Assembly (NCBI GenBank): GCA_032158295.1
Contig: CM063263.1
Span: 7,870,501 to 7,934,500 of the forward strand
DNA length: 64,000 bases
Origin: Pycnopodia helianthoides
Taxonomy: Eukaryota > Echinodermata > Asteroidea > Forcipulatida > Asteriidae
Reading direction: 5' to 3'
Shown here: piece after piece, positions 1 through 10,028 of the stretch
Position numbering within the stretch: position 1 is the first letter of the stretch
Layout of the letters: each line of letters starts with the position of its first letter
The notes under the pieces: model-generated
The model's input: the letters and a program-made list of their open reading frames with translations, nothing else
Databases searched by the model: none
Told to the model about the DNA's origin: nothing
Program-made: the position numbers and the translations under genes

Positions 1-474
1 AGTGTAGACCTAACACAAATCTTTCTCTACTCAAAAAGGATTTAATTGATTGCTGGTACATGTAATATTGGACAGAGATTATTGTGACACCTGGGCTGTG
101 GAACAATCTACCATCTCATAATGGCAATTTGTGGTGCCCTATGCCATTGCCGTGGTGCCCTTAAAAAGCTGCAATACAAATTTAAGTTTTCTTCATATGG
201 TGTCCTTTACTTTGGGAAATTGCTGTGCCCTTTGGACAACGAATTTGAGGCTTGATAGTGAATGTGAAATGTTTTTCACAATAAGCATTAGCAAGTAAAA
301 TTAATAGCCAAGTTTGTTCACTTTATTTAATTCATTTCACAACCTTACAGGAGAGTTGTATTCTGCTACATGTACAAGAATGTTCGTGATTGTTGATCGC
401 AGGGTCATCAACTGTGCTGTAACTTCTCTCCAGAAAGCTATGTTGATGACCTTTGCTTGTTTCTACGTTTTCAG

Positions 475-1098
475 CATAGAGTACGGTGGAGAAGTCTCTT
501 CTACACTTGATTTTATCCAGAGGTACGTACACCCATTACAAACTGTAACAAGTTTTTACCAACATTACAGTAATAGAATGATTAATCTGGCTGACTAAGT
601 CAAAGTATTTAAAGGGAAGAAACACATTTGGTTCTCGGTTTTTGCATGGTAGTGCTCACAAAATCCACTTAAATTTTGGCTAAATGGCATAAATGGCATT
701 CATGAAATGCATTGAATTACCTGAGCAAGCTACTTACAACTCTTACATCAGCTGTATGCATTATTTACATTTAAGTAAGTTAATTGTAGGTATAAATTCA
801 CAAACAAACTTGTTTGTTTTGATGGTTATGGTACATCCTGAAAATTTATTTTGCCTGACATTATACAAGTGGTTGAATGCCAAATTGAGAATGTTGCCAC
901 ATTGGTTGAGTTCAAGGAATAATATCAAGACTTTTTCAATTTGTTTATATTTACAGATTCTTTGTTGGCATCAATCCTGTGGAGGGAACAAAAGCTGTGA
1001 GAGGGAAGAAGAGAGGTATGCAAGTGAGTGGCAAGGTCATTGCACTTGCCAATGCAATGGCCTTATTCGAGAATGAGTGGAACATGAGTGAACTGTAA
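475..1098 (+). CDS. Possible last two exons of an unrecognised gene
   Basis: Two exon-like stretches fit together. The first, 475-522, follows a TTTTCAG acceptor and ends AG before gtacgt. The second, 957-1098, follows TATTTACAG and ends in a TAA stop. The phases agree (AG|A makes Arg). The joined reading contains IEYGGEVSSTLDFIQR, then FFVGINPVEGTKAVRGKKRG and later ALFENEWNMSEL. Its amphipathic pattern and basic KKR cluster look protein-like, whereas the other frames of the second exon are cysteine-rich and unconvincing. I do not recognise the family. Upstream exons would lie to the left of the window. It could also be a retained pseudogene fragment. Confidence 0.35.
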
Positions 1099-2341
1099 CT
1101 GCTTTCCTGGCCTTTCACCAAACTTATGTAGTTGTTTCTTGCATTGGACTAACATTTTGGGAGATTTTGTGAAATAGTTCAGTCAAGATTTGCCAGTACT
1201 AAAGTACCTGCATTAGCCACAGTCCAGCATGCTCTAGTTTTTCTTTGTTCCTAGAAGAAATTACTATCACATGGTAGTCACACGCAAACTAAATGTAGTA
1301 AAGTATACTTCTTAACCTTGTTTTCATTTAGGATACAAGCATTCTTAGGGGATCAATTATTTTGGGAGTAAGCTTTTAGATTAAAAATTATGCTTGCTGT
1401 TTTAGTAATCACCAATTCTCTACTGGGCATCTCTTTAAATGTTGATTTGGAACCCACTGGTTCTTTTCAGAACCACTCACTTCTCAAACGATAATTATTT
1501 TATGGTCGTAAACAGTGTACTGAAAAATGTTTTAGTAGGAGACCAATCCAAATTGTCAAAGTAACAACATTGGGTCATTCCTTGTCAATTCAACACGCTA
1601 TTGGACCTGACCGACGCGGATTGAAATGACACTCGCTGTGCTGATTGGACTTATTGAGAAACCCCCAGAACCAAAATTTTGTGTCATCCGGATAATTAAC
1701 TTTTTTTGAGTTAACAAACTTTGACAAATTAGCTTGACCCCCAATGTTTGGACAGCCATACCTCCAAAAGTAAAGCACCTACAGAGATAACCTTTACACC
1801 ATTTTAAAGCGCTTGACATGGTCAGCATTTATTAAAATAAGAAGAAAAAAAATCCACATGCCACAACGAAATTACGCGCAAATGTGACCTCTGACCTTGA
1901 TTTGCGAAAATGCGTATTTTCCAAAAGCGTGTTGAATTGTCACAGAATGACCTCATTGGTCCAAAGCTAATGAATGTGTTAAAAGCATATATCTGCCTGG
2001 CAGTATGCACACGCATCCTTTTTTTTGAATAACTTTTGTTAAGGAGTTATGTCACAGGTCTTGTTTGTGTGATGTAACCTGTTACATAATTTCTTAACCA
2101 AATCTATGCAGAACAAGAGGTGCGTGCATACACCCAGGCAGGAAACATGACTGTGCCACAATTTTGTAAACAAAGGACGCATCATCTATAGTCACAGTAC
2201 AAGACTATGCTCATACTTACTAAAAAGTTGATTTTATAGTGTTATGAAACCACTAGTTTTCCCCTTTGTGGTTTTTCATGATATTGTTAAAAATTGCACT
2301 GTTTTGCATAAAGTTAAGTAAAACATTTAATATTTTTACAG
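1099..2341. other. Unannotated AT-rich sequence
   Basis: I see no convincing exon, RNA gene or repeat boundary here. The short open frames have no recognisable motif and lack matching splice context. Confidence 0.4.
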
Positions 2342-2342
2342 A

Positions 2343-2579
2343 AGCCCTTTTCACACTACAGGTAAACTCCGGGAAATTCCCCGGAAATAGTTAACCCAGC
2401 TTTTGAGTAGGGTTAAGCGAGATAACCCCGGGGTTAGCATGCTGGGAGTTCATTTTCCACAGGAAAATTGCAGCAAGTGTGAAACGAACATGGGGTGGCA
2501 GTGGGGTTAAAAACTCATGGGAATTTCCCAGGAGTTTATTTCCCGGGAACTGGCTCTGTATCTGTAGTGTGAAAAAGGC
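2343..2579. mobile_element. MITE with CCTTTTTCACACTACAG inverted ends
   Basis: The left end reads AGCCCTTTTCACACTACAG. The right end, reverse-complemented, reads GCCTTTTTCACACTACAG. The subterminal parts (aactccgggaaattcccc and its partner near 2520-2550) also pair, so nearly the whole 237 bp can fold on itself. No coding capacity. This is a small non-autonomous DNA element, superfamily not determined. Confidence 0.6.
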
Positions 2580-2650
2580 AAGACAAATGTATTGGAACTC
2601 TGCCATAGAGTTATATATAGGAACTCTGCCCATTACATCCGTGGAGACAA

Positions 2651-2997
2651 TAAGCCATTTGCGAGTTAGATTTGAACAAAGTCTAGTACACTGACTTGCT
2701 TAGTCAAAAGTGACTGCATAGATTTGAATTTGGGGCATGCTTTTGCATAGTAAAGTGAACGTAAAAGACAGCCAAGAAACCATACACAGTTCTGAATGAA
2801 TGTGTATAACTGTATGGCACAAATGGCACCACAGGCTTTGCCCATCTGGAGGTTGCTATACAATAGCTCGTAGTGAATCATTTGGCATAGCAACACAGTG
2901 TACATGTATTTAGAATGGGGAATTCTAATTTGTGTGTTCAATGGTACCAATCAAGTCATTGAACCAGACATCCAAAATGTAACTCGCAAATGGCTTA
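2651..2997. mobile_element. MITE with TAAGCCATTTGCGAGTTA inverted ends
   Basis: The first 18 bases, TAAGCCATTTGCGAGTTA, recur reverse-complemented at 2980-2997. The interior (ctggaggttgctataca and atagcaac blocks) recurs near 61680-61795, where related ends (aactcccaaacggctta) also occur. It is therefore an interspersed non-autonomous element and does not code. Confidence 0.6.
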
Positions 2998-3450
2998 CTG
3001 TACCAGCAGACAGTTTTTAGAAGGCATCCTCCAGCCCAAAGGAGACATAGGGGTATTTAGATTTCAGATGTATTTCCAGAAAATTAGATTGGTAGAACTA
3101 GAGATACTTGTGCTCAATCTAATGCAACCCACAAAAATCGACTTTGTGCAAGCAGCTACACACATGGATGGGGAAAAATACATGTACATGAGTCAAAAAT
3201 GCTTTTTCAATACTCCATTATTTATATGCAAACTCACTCTGTGTACTTCTTACATGACACACATTTCTGTTATTTCTGCTGTATTTGATTACTGACATAC
3301 TGTGTTGAATAAATTCTCAAATTTTGAAACAGTTAACCAAATATGCAGCTCTCAAGGTGCTTTTTATTTTACACACGACTAACCATCTGTTTATCAAACC
3401 AGTACAGGAAAAAACTGCTTCATTGGAACAAAAGCTAAAGTAGGTTTATT

Positions 3451-3974
3451 TTCCCGTATTTTATTGAAGATTTCGTTGAAAATTCCGTAAAAAAATTACG
3501 GAATCCTTTAAAAGTTCCGGCAGCAAATTTACAAGATTTTGTTTTAATTCCGTATTTTTTTCTGCCTTTTTTGTAACATTTTCCGTTAAAATGCACAATT
3601 TTACCGTATTTTTATAATAACGGAATCACCCCCAAAAATTCTGTTAATTTTGCTTCCGGGAATTTTCCCGTATTTTGTTTAAGATTCCGTGGAAAAATTC
3701 TGTAAAAAATTACGGAATCCTTGAAAAGTTCCGGCCAAAAAATGAAGGGATTTTTTTTTTATTCCGTAAAAAATTACGGAACCCTTGAAAAGTTCCGGCA
3801 GCAAAATTACCGGATTTTTTGTTTATTCCGTAATTTTACGGAGTTAAAAAAAATGTTCTCCGTTAAATTACACAATTTTTCCGTATTTTTTTAGTTACGG
3901 AACTTTAAAAAAAGTCCGGTAATTTTGCTGCCGGAACTTTTGCCGTAAAAAAACGGATTTTTTTTTAACAGTGT
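3451..3974. repeat. Palindrome-rich CCGTAA/TTACGG element ending in CAGTG
   Basis: An AT-rich stretch in which TTCCGTAAAAAATTACGGAA-like palindromes and the block AAAAGTTCCGGCAGCAAAATT recur several times in both orientations. The right edge is TTTTTTTAACAGTG, typical of an inverted-repeat transposon end. The left end is less clear. No coding capacity. Confidence 0.5.
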
Positions 3975-4280
3975 AGCCAGCGTGTAGTATGGAGAGAAAA
4001 AAAAATCATTTTCAAAGATTGGGCCAAGACAGGTCAGTAGCACTCAGGCAAGGATAATGAACTCCCACAGTGTATTCGTGTGGATGGTGTTTAGCTTGTA
4101 TTTCCGACGCTGAGCATAAAAGTCGAAGAATCATTCAAGAACAGCTGATATTAGTTGGGGTTTTTTGCCAAGAAGTTGACTTGCATGTCAAAAAGACATC
4201 CGTGTAGTAGTTGAGTTGTAAAGGGCGTGTCCAAATAAGAAAAAGCATATAGGCATAGTCAGTCCACACACGGGCTTGAT

Positions 4281-4474
4281 TTAAAGGGACACACCGGCTT
4301 CGTTGGGCTATGTGGGCTACAAAATAGACTAAAACATGAAACTAAATTAAGGTCTTCCCGGAATGAAAAAGAACGGTTCCTAAAAGAAACCATCAAATTT
4401 TGCCGTTTTCGGGCATTTTTTCAAAAAACGAAGGTCACGTGATTTATCCGAACCAAAATGTTGTTCGGAGTTAG
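4281..4474. repeat. Interspersed repeat, inverted copy at 10608-10790
   Basis: The segment with gaaggtcacgtgatttatcc, the aagaacggttcctaaaagaaac block and the gggctacaaaatagactaaa block matches the reverse complement of 10608-10790 over about 180 bp with scattered substitutions. Only two copies lie in this window, so element boundaries are uncertain. Confidence 0.5.
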
Positions 4475-6118
4475 TTTTACTTCCAGCCGAATAAAAGTAA
4501 ATTACTGAACCAAATTTAAAACAATTATTCATGAGTATTTGACAAAAAAGACTATGTGTTCAGATTTTGGATACATAATGATGAAATATCGAACGTAAGA
4601 TTCGCATTCAGAGAGTCCGTGCAACGGAAGCGAAGTTACGGCGCCCCAGCGTTTTCCTTCCTCCATGGTTGGAGCTAGCGAAACGTTAACCTTGGGGCAT
4701 TTCCTGTACAGAAGGTGTAGGATTCGTTTAAAAAAAAATACACCATTTAGGATCCAGAAAGATTACTTTACAGCTATACCATGGTCCTTGGTCTGTGCGT
4801 GCGGTGTCCATTCAAACAGCATGTACAAGTTATCGTGGCTTATGGTTTCACGTTGTGTGTGTTTTTTTTCGCTGGTCTCGATCGTGGTCAGAAAAAGATT
4901 AGGGACCCGCGCGTGTGCTTGTGCAGGGCAATGTTTGGCTTGAATTATTTTCTACTAAATACAAATTGCAAGTGACAAATACCAATATCTACGATGTCTA
5001 CTCGGCCATAAAAAGGTAATAACTAACATTCTTTAAAGATTGCTCTTTACCACTGTAAGTTGTTATGGTCAAAGTACACCCTGCCTTTTTAATGATATGT
5101 AACTCCCAGTTAAACCGATTAGAATGTGCAAATCTCCATTGGTACGTGTCTGGTATTTTCGTGCAAACAAATCAACAACAAAAGTTTGCTTACCTTTCAG
5201 CAATATTGAAAAATATATATATTCATCAAAGCAATATCACTTCAGACACGACTCGTTCCACCGTCGTGAAAGTAAACTTTGCAAAAAATAATATTTGCGA
5301 CTTTTGCTCAAGGAGAACGCCACCCCGGGCCCACGATATGAACAAGAATGAAGAAAATATGGAATTTGAAATCAGCCAGCAAACACCCTACTCGGTACGA
5401 CTGGAAGGACGACCATTCACAACTTCAATCAACACGGCAAATGATGACGATTCTTATTGTTAGAATAATCAACAGCAACAACAACAACGCAAACTGAAAC
5501 GGTACTTTCAGACTACTGTGTGTGTGCTATGATTGCAGCGAAGGAGTCCTCATTGTAGTTTACGTGTTAACATAGGATTCAATCTTACGTAATATGAAGC
5601 AATGATAGAGATGTCCGTGTTTAGTCTGATAGATAAAACAAGATAGTGGTAGCCCTTTTAACAATTCACAGATTTAGATAAAACTTACACGGTCTAATGA
5701 TGATGATAATAGAAAACATCCCTTGAAATATTTCTGTCTGAAATGCCATATTTTATGAGAAATGAAGAAACTAATTTTCTGATTGGAGTTTATCGCTCAG
5801 TGAGCGTTTTTTTTTCATTTGTTGAATCTATATGATTTCATGCAAATGTGTTATCGGTTTTTCACTATTTTCTCATGACCCAGATGGCCGATCGATCTCA
5901 AACTTCTACAGGTTTGTCAGTTTATGTATACGGTGGATTACATAAAGTGCTTACACTGCAAGCAACTGTTTTGTTAGTGTAGAGGAGTGAAATTTAACTT
6001 TGTTTTTATTCATCCTTTTTAGTTTACAATGGAATTTTTGGCAAAGTGGTTCCCCTAAAGTTACTGTTTTTTATAGGAGTGGCACCCCTGCGTAGTACAT
6101 TGACTTAATTTACTCTTT
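4475..6118. other. Unannotated region with an unassigned 132-codon ORF
   Basis: An open frame runs at 5065-5463 on the plus strand, the longest ATG-initiated one here, and ends with an acidic NDDDSYC. I recognise no domain, and no splice sites clearly frame it. The rest shows short A/T runs and a (CAACAA) tract near 5468-5490. Confidence 0.3.
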
Positions 6119-6132
6119 ACTTAATTAATGAT
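6119..6132. repeat. Target-site duplication, left copy (ACTTAATTAATGAT)
   Basis: The same 14 bases recur at 6896-6909, exactly bounding the Penelope-like element between them. Confidence 0.7.
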
Positions 6133-6895
6133 AAATTAGAATTAGCTGTTGCAAACTGCTTACTAACCAAAAGGACCTGTAGTATAAATGCAAAAAATTA
6201 GTTAGTGGCCTGACGTTTCGACCCTAGCAGAGTCTTTCTCGAAGGCTAAATGACAAGACAACACACATACATGCATACAAGGGGGACAAAAGCAGTCAAG
6301 TGGAAAAACATGAATAGAGAGAGTGGAGAGAGAAAAGCAAGAAGCATTCAGAAAAAGCAGGGGGTAAGCAGGGATTATGAAGACAAGAGGGGGGGGGGGG
6401 TTGGAGGGAAGGGGATGGCTAGACCACAAAGAAGTTGGAAACACAAAGGACAAAATGGAAGGTTGGAAGAAAAGTAAATAATTAGTTAATAGGGCAGACT
6501 AAAAATATGGGTATCTGTGGGGGAAAAGGGAGAGGGCAAAGACAAAGGGTTATTAGTCATTTCCTTCTTGGATGTTCAAACCATGGGGTTGAATGGTCTT
6601 TATGCGCCTTATCCACAATTTCTCCCTACTCAGACGGACAGTCTCTCTGGAGTTACCTAGTGCCTCAATGCCCTGTAAATTCATGTCAAAAATGGAGTGG
6701 TTAGGAAGATTGAAGTGGTGTCCTACAGGTGTATCCAGCTTGTGGGTGTTGACTGTTGATCTGTGGCCGTAGAAAACGCCTCTTCATTGTAGTTCTTGTC
6801 CCCCTTGTATGCATGTATGTGTGTTGTCTTGTCATTTAGCCTTCGAGAAAGACTCTGCTAGGGTCGAAACGTCAGGCCACTAACTAATTTTTTGC
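6133..6895 (-). mobile_element. 5'-truncated Penelope-like element with inverted pLTRs
   Basis: The termini 6189-6289 and 6795-6895 are about 100-bp near-perfect inverted repeats containing CTGACGTTTCGACCCTAGC, the pLTR-type motif seen in Penelope-like elements. On the minus strand, about 6770-6560 reads HKLDTPVGHHFNLPNHSIFD, then REKLWIRRIKTIQPHGLNI. This resembles the C-terminal part of the GIY-YIG endonuclease domain of such elements. The reverse transcriptase is missing. A 14-bp target duplication flanks it, and a G run lies at 6391-6400. Strand is taken from the coding remnant. Confidence 0.7.
6560..6770 (-). pseudogene. GIY-YIG endonuclease C-terminal remnant
   Basis: This minus-strand reading begins GHRSTVNTHKLDTPVGHHFN, continues with NLQGIEALGNSRETVRLSRE and ends PHGLNIQEGND before a stop. 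The conserved features are an H..D.PV..HF block, a W..KL/RIKT block and the terminal PHGLN. The catalytic GIY and YIG boxes lie outside the retained part, so it cannot be active. Confidence 0.6.
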
Positions 6896-6909
6896 ACTTA
6901 ATTAATGAT
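6896..6909. repeat. Target-site duplication, right copy
   Basis: Identical to 6119-6132; marks the right edge of the Penelope-like insertion. Confidence 0.7.
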
Positions 6910-9180
6910 GCGAGGCGCACCAGTCTATTGCTTTGTGTTCCACTGGCCACATTGCTAGTGTGGGTCAGTGAGCAGAGATACAACATTGAGGACAGACCTA
7001 CTTGTAAAGTTTCTCTTGTGTCCTCTAAAAATCTTAAAAGTTTGGACATCAAGTTGCTGTATTTTCCTGTTTGCTCAATAATTCTGGTGAATTTTCATTT
7101 ATTTACTTAATTTTTTACATTGTCTAATCTGTGTACATATTTACCTTTTTGTGCATTATTTTTGTGGTTGAGATAAAACTTTCAGAGTATGGAAACTATT
7201 TCTTTGCCTTTGGTTTGGTAGGTTTCCAAAGAAAGTTTATTTTTACTAAGTGAAGCCTTGTTCACATTGTATAAAGGTTACTGTTGAAGGTTCTGAAACT
7301 TTTGGAAACTAATTATTATTCCTAAACCTAGTAAAGTCATTTGCTAAGGACCAGTGTTTTTATGTCATTTCCCTTGTTTAGTTTGGAGGCACTTTAATCA
7401 GTACCTTGGCCAAACTTGTGCATTAAGTGTTAGCACTTGTGACTGGATTTTACTTGCTGTGTCTATGGTTTTGGGATATAATGAAGAGGAGTTTTGGTAT
7501 GCTATTAGTCTGGATTTACTTGACTGACTTTTCTAAGGACTGTTTTATAGTAATTTTAAACATAGGTTTGATGCTGATACACTGTGCATTTTATGTAGAA
7601 ACCTGATTTTTCTTTTGGACCATGCTTTGCCTGTGCATCTCTTATTTTTCTCAAGATGTTTATTTGGGGGTTTTGCATACCTAATGAGTTCCATAGGGTT
7701 GTGTAGCTTCTTCAAGTTTATGGCTGGTTTTTATTACTTAATCCCCTGCCACAGTCAACAGTTCCTTTAATTGTTATTTAGATTTTTGAGGTGTCTTGAA
7801 GTATAGTTTTGTACAGGAAAAGTGTACTGTGCATGGTATAATTGGAAATGCATATTTTATTAATGTTTATTTGTAACTTGATCTTTAATCATTTCTTTTG
7901 CATTTTTCTTTGTATTTACAGGCTATTCGTTATTTGTTCTGATTGTGCTTAGAGAGTAATTCGCTATTAGTGCTGTGTTGGGTTTTTACTTCTTTTTTTA
8001 TATTTTGTATTTTTGAGTTTAATCTGGAGTTAACATTTGCTCTGACTTAAAGTAAACTATTCTGGATTTTTCAAACATCAGTGGTCAAAGTTTAATTAAA
8101 AGTTCATAGTGTTGTTTCAGTGCAAAATTTAGTGTTCTTGCCCCAGTTATTTAAGGAAAATCTGCGACTCTTCATTTAGATCTTTGGTCCTCACTGCAAT
8201 CCCTCTAGCTTTATTAGTATTTTTCTAAGTGTACCATTTTTCGTGGTTACATTAGCAAAAACCAATTCTGTAATGTTCCTTTAAAAACTATTATTTAATT
8301 ACATTCAAAAAATGCATGAGCTTTCATAGCAACAACTACTTCATCAGCAGATATAACACAAACTCAATGCATCTATAGTATAAATAGGCTTTCCCGGCCA
8401 ATGCCACCAAAAGCTAACTCAACATTTAACATCGTGGCTCATTTAATTTCGTTTGAAATGATTGTGTACATTTGGCGCTGTTGCATGTTTGGTACCTCCC
8501 TGGTTTTTCCCCTCATTGTGTCATGGAGTAGATGATTGACGTGTGCTTGGGGCAGGAATTCTTTGGAGAATTTTAAGGGATTTTAGGGAGGGGGGGGGGG
8601 TATTTCTGTACAAAAGGAAAATAGTGTGTTAAAATGGGAACATTGGGGTACACTCTGCCCATATCGGGAATGGTATAAATGTGTACACTGTAAAACCATG
8701 GAGGAAGACCACACCTAAACAAAGACCAATCTGTGATTTGTTTTATTTTTTTAATTTTTTACATGTGATTCCGTTTATTCAGTGAACACGTTAACACATT
8801 AAACACAGTGTCTGTTTAATTTCATCACACTTGACGGCATTTTAAAGTTCGAAACAGACAAGTCCATTTGTATGTAAAACATATAAAGGGTTTTCATTAA
8901 AAACATTCCCTGTATTTCAATACCACAAATACGAGTGGAAAATGTGAAGTCGTCAATCCGCTTTAAAAAATACACACGTGACATGTTTCTTCATAACAAG
9001 AAATTACATAGAGCAAATCAATACAGCACGTAAATTATGTAATCAGGTAAGTATGTGAACAGATAAATCAATTTAACTGAACATAATAGATAATATTTAA
9101 CGGGTAAAATGAAATTGAAGAAGCAAAACATAAAGGGAAACAGCAGTCAGTTTTTTGGTGTTTATTTTTTTCAATTTAAA
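6910..9180. other. Unannotated AT-rich sequence
   Basis: No exon with paired splice sites and no inverted-repeat boundaries were recognised. A run of ten G bases lies near 8590-8600. Confidence 0.4.
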
Positions 9181-9204
9181 ATAATTTGGGGTTGAAACAC
9201 ATTT

Positions 9205-9290
9205 TTTTTTGACTGAAGTGGGATTTGAAACAACCACCTCCGGATTAAGGTGCCGGTGCTCCACCACCTGAGCTATCTAGCCCTATGGTT
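9205..9290 (-). repeat. tRNA-derived SINE head
   Basis: Read on the minus strand it has an A-box-like TAGCTCAGGTGG and a B-box-like GGTTGTTTCAAATCC at tRNA spacing, with D-arm-like pairing. A related head, with a better B box, occurs in the triplicated block at 33.8-35.5 kb. The flanking 9290-9440 also matches the downstream part of that block. It is not an intact tRNA. Confidence 0.55.
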
Positions 9291-9599
9291 GGCGGCTCCC
9301 CTATTTTGCCAATATCTTTGTTCGGTGTGCCAGTCAGAAGCCATACAACCGTTAACTGCCGTGTAGCCAGAGATCACACCCAAGTTTATGATACAACCTG
9401 GGAAGCGGCAGCCAGGGGATCACCTTAATGGGATGCGAACAAAGATATTGAGAAGAATTCAGGGAGACTGCCAACATAGGGCCACATAGCTTAGTTGGTA
9501 GTCCCCGGCGATTATGTCCCCCATATGGGAAATTAACATGGGCTGAAGGAGGATGATTAAAAAGAGGGCGCTATCAGAAGAAGCTTGTACACAGTTCGC

Positions 9600-9640
9600 C
9601 GTAAGGGGGGGGGGGGGGGACAGATTCACTGGGGGGGGGG
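9600..9640. repeat. Two poly-G tracts
   Basis: Runs of more than eight G bases at about 9606-9619 and 9632-9641, a potential G-quadruplex. Such homopolymers are also prone to length error in assemblies. Confidence 0.6.
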
Positions 9641-9760
9641 AACACAGAATCTCCGTCCACACCGGCACTTTATACATCCAGAAGTCGTTGGCTCAAATTC
9701 CGCTCAAGACAAAGTTTCTTTGTTCAATCCCAAATTAGATTTTAAACTTTAATGACGCCT

Positions 9761-9766
9761 TTTATT
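9761..9766 (-). terminator. Candidate poly(A) signal for HYKK copy A
   Basis: TTTATT on the plus strand is AATAAA on the minus strand, about 265 bp beyond the copy A stop codon. It is the first canonical hexamer I noticed downstream; cleavage position unknown. Confidence 0.35.
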
Positions 9767-10028
9767 ATTATTGCAGGTGTAGTTACAATTAAAAACTTTA
9801 GTTAACCTTATAAAACCACATTACACCTTCACAGAAATAAAACATCAAATTAAACCCTTCCGAGTTTCGTTACTGTAAAAGCAACTCTGCAAGAAATATT
9901 GAACGGTGGAAAGGTAAAGCAGATAGGGTCTGTCGGAACCAGCAGTTACAACTCAAAAGAGATTTTCCTCAAAGTTATAAATTATCCTTATACAAGTCGG
10001 ATAGAAGTTACACAATTTGTTGTCGGGG

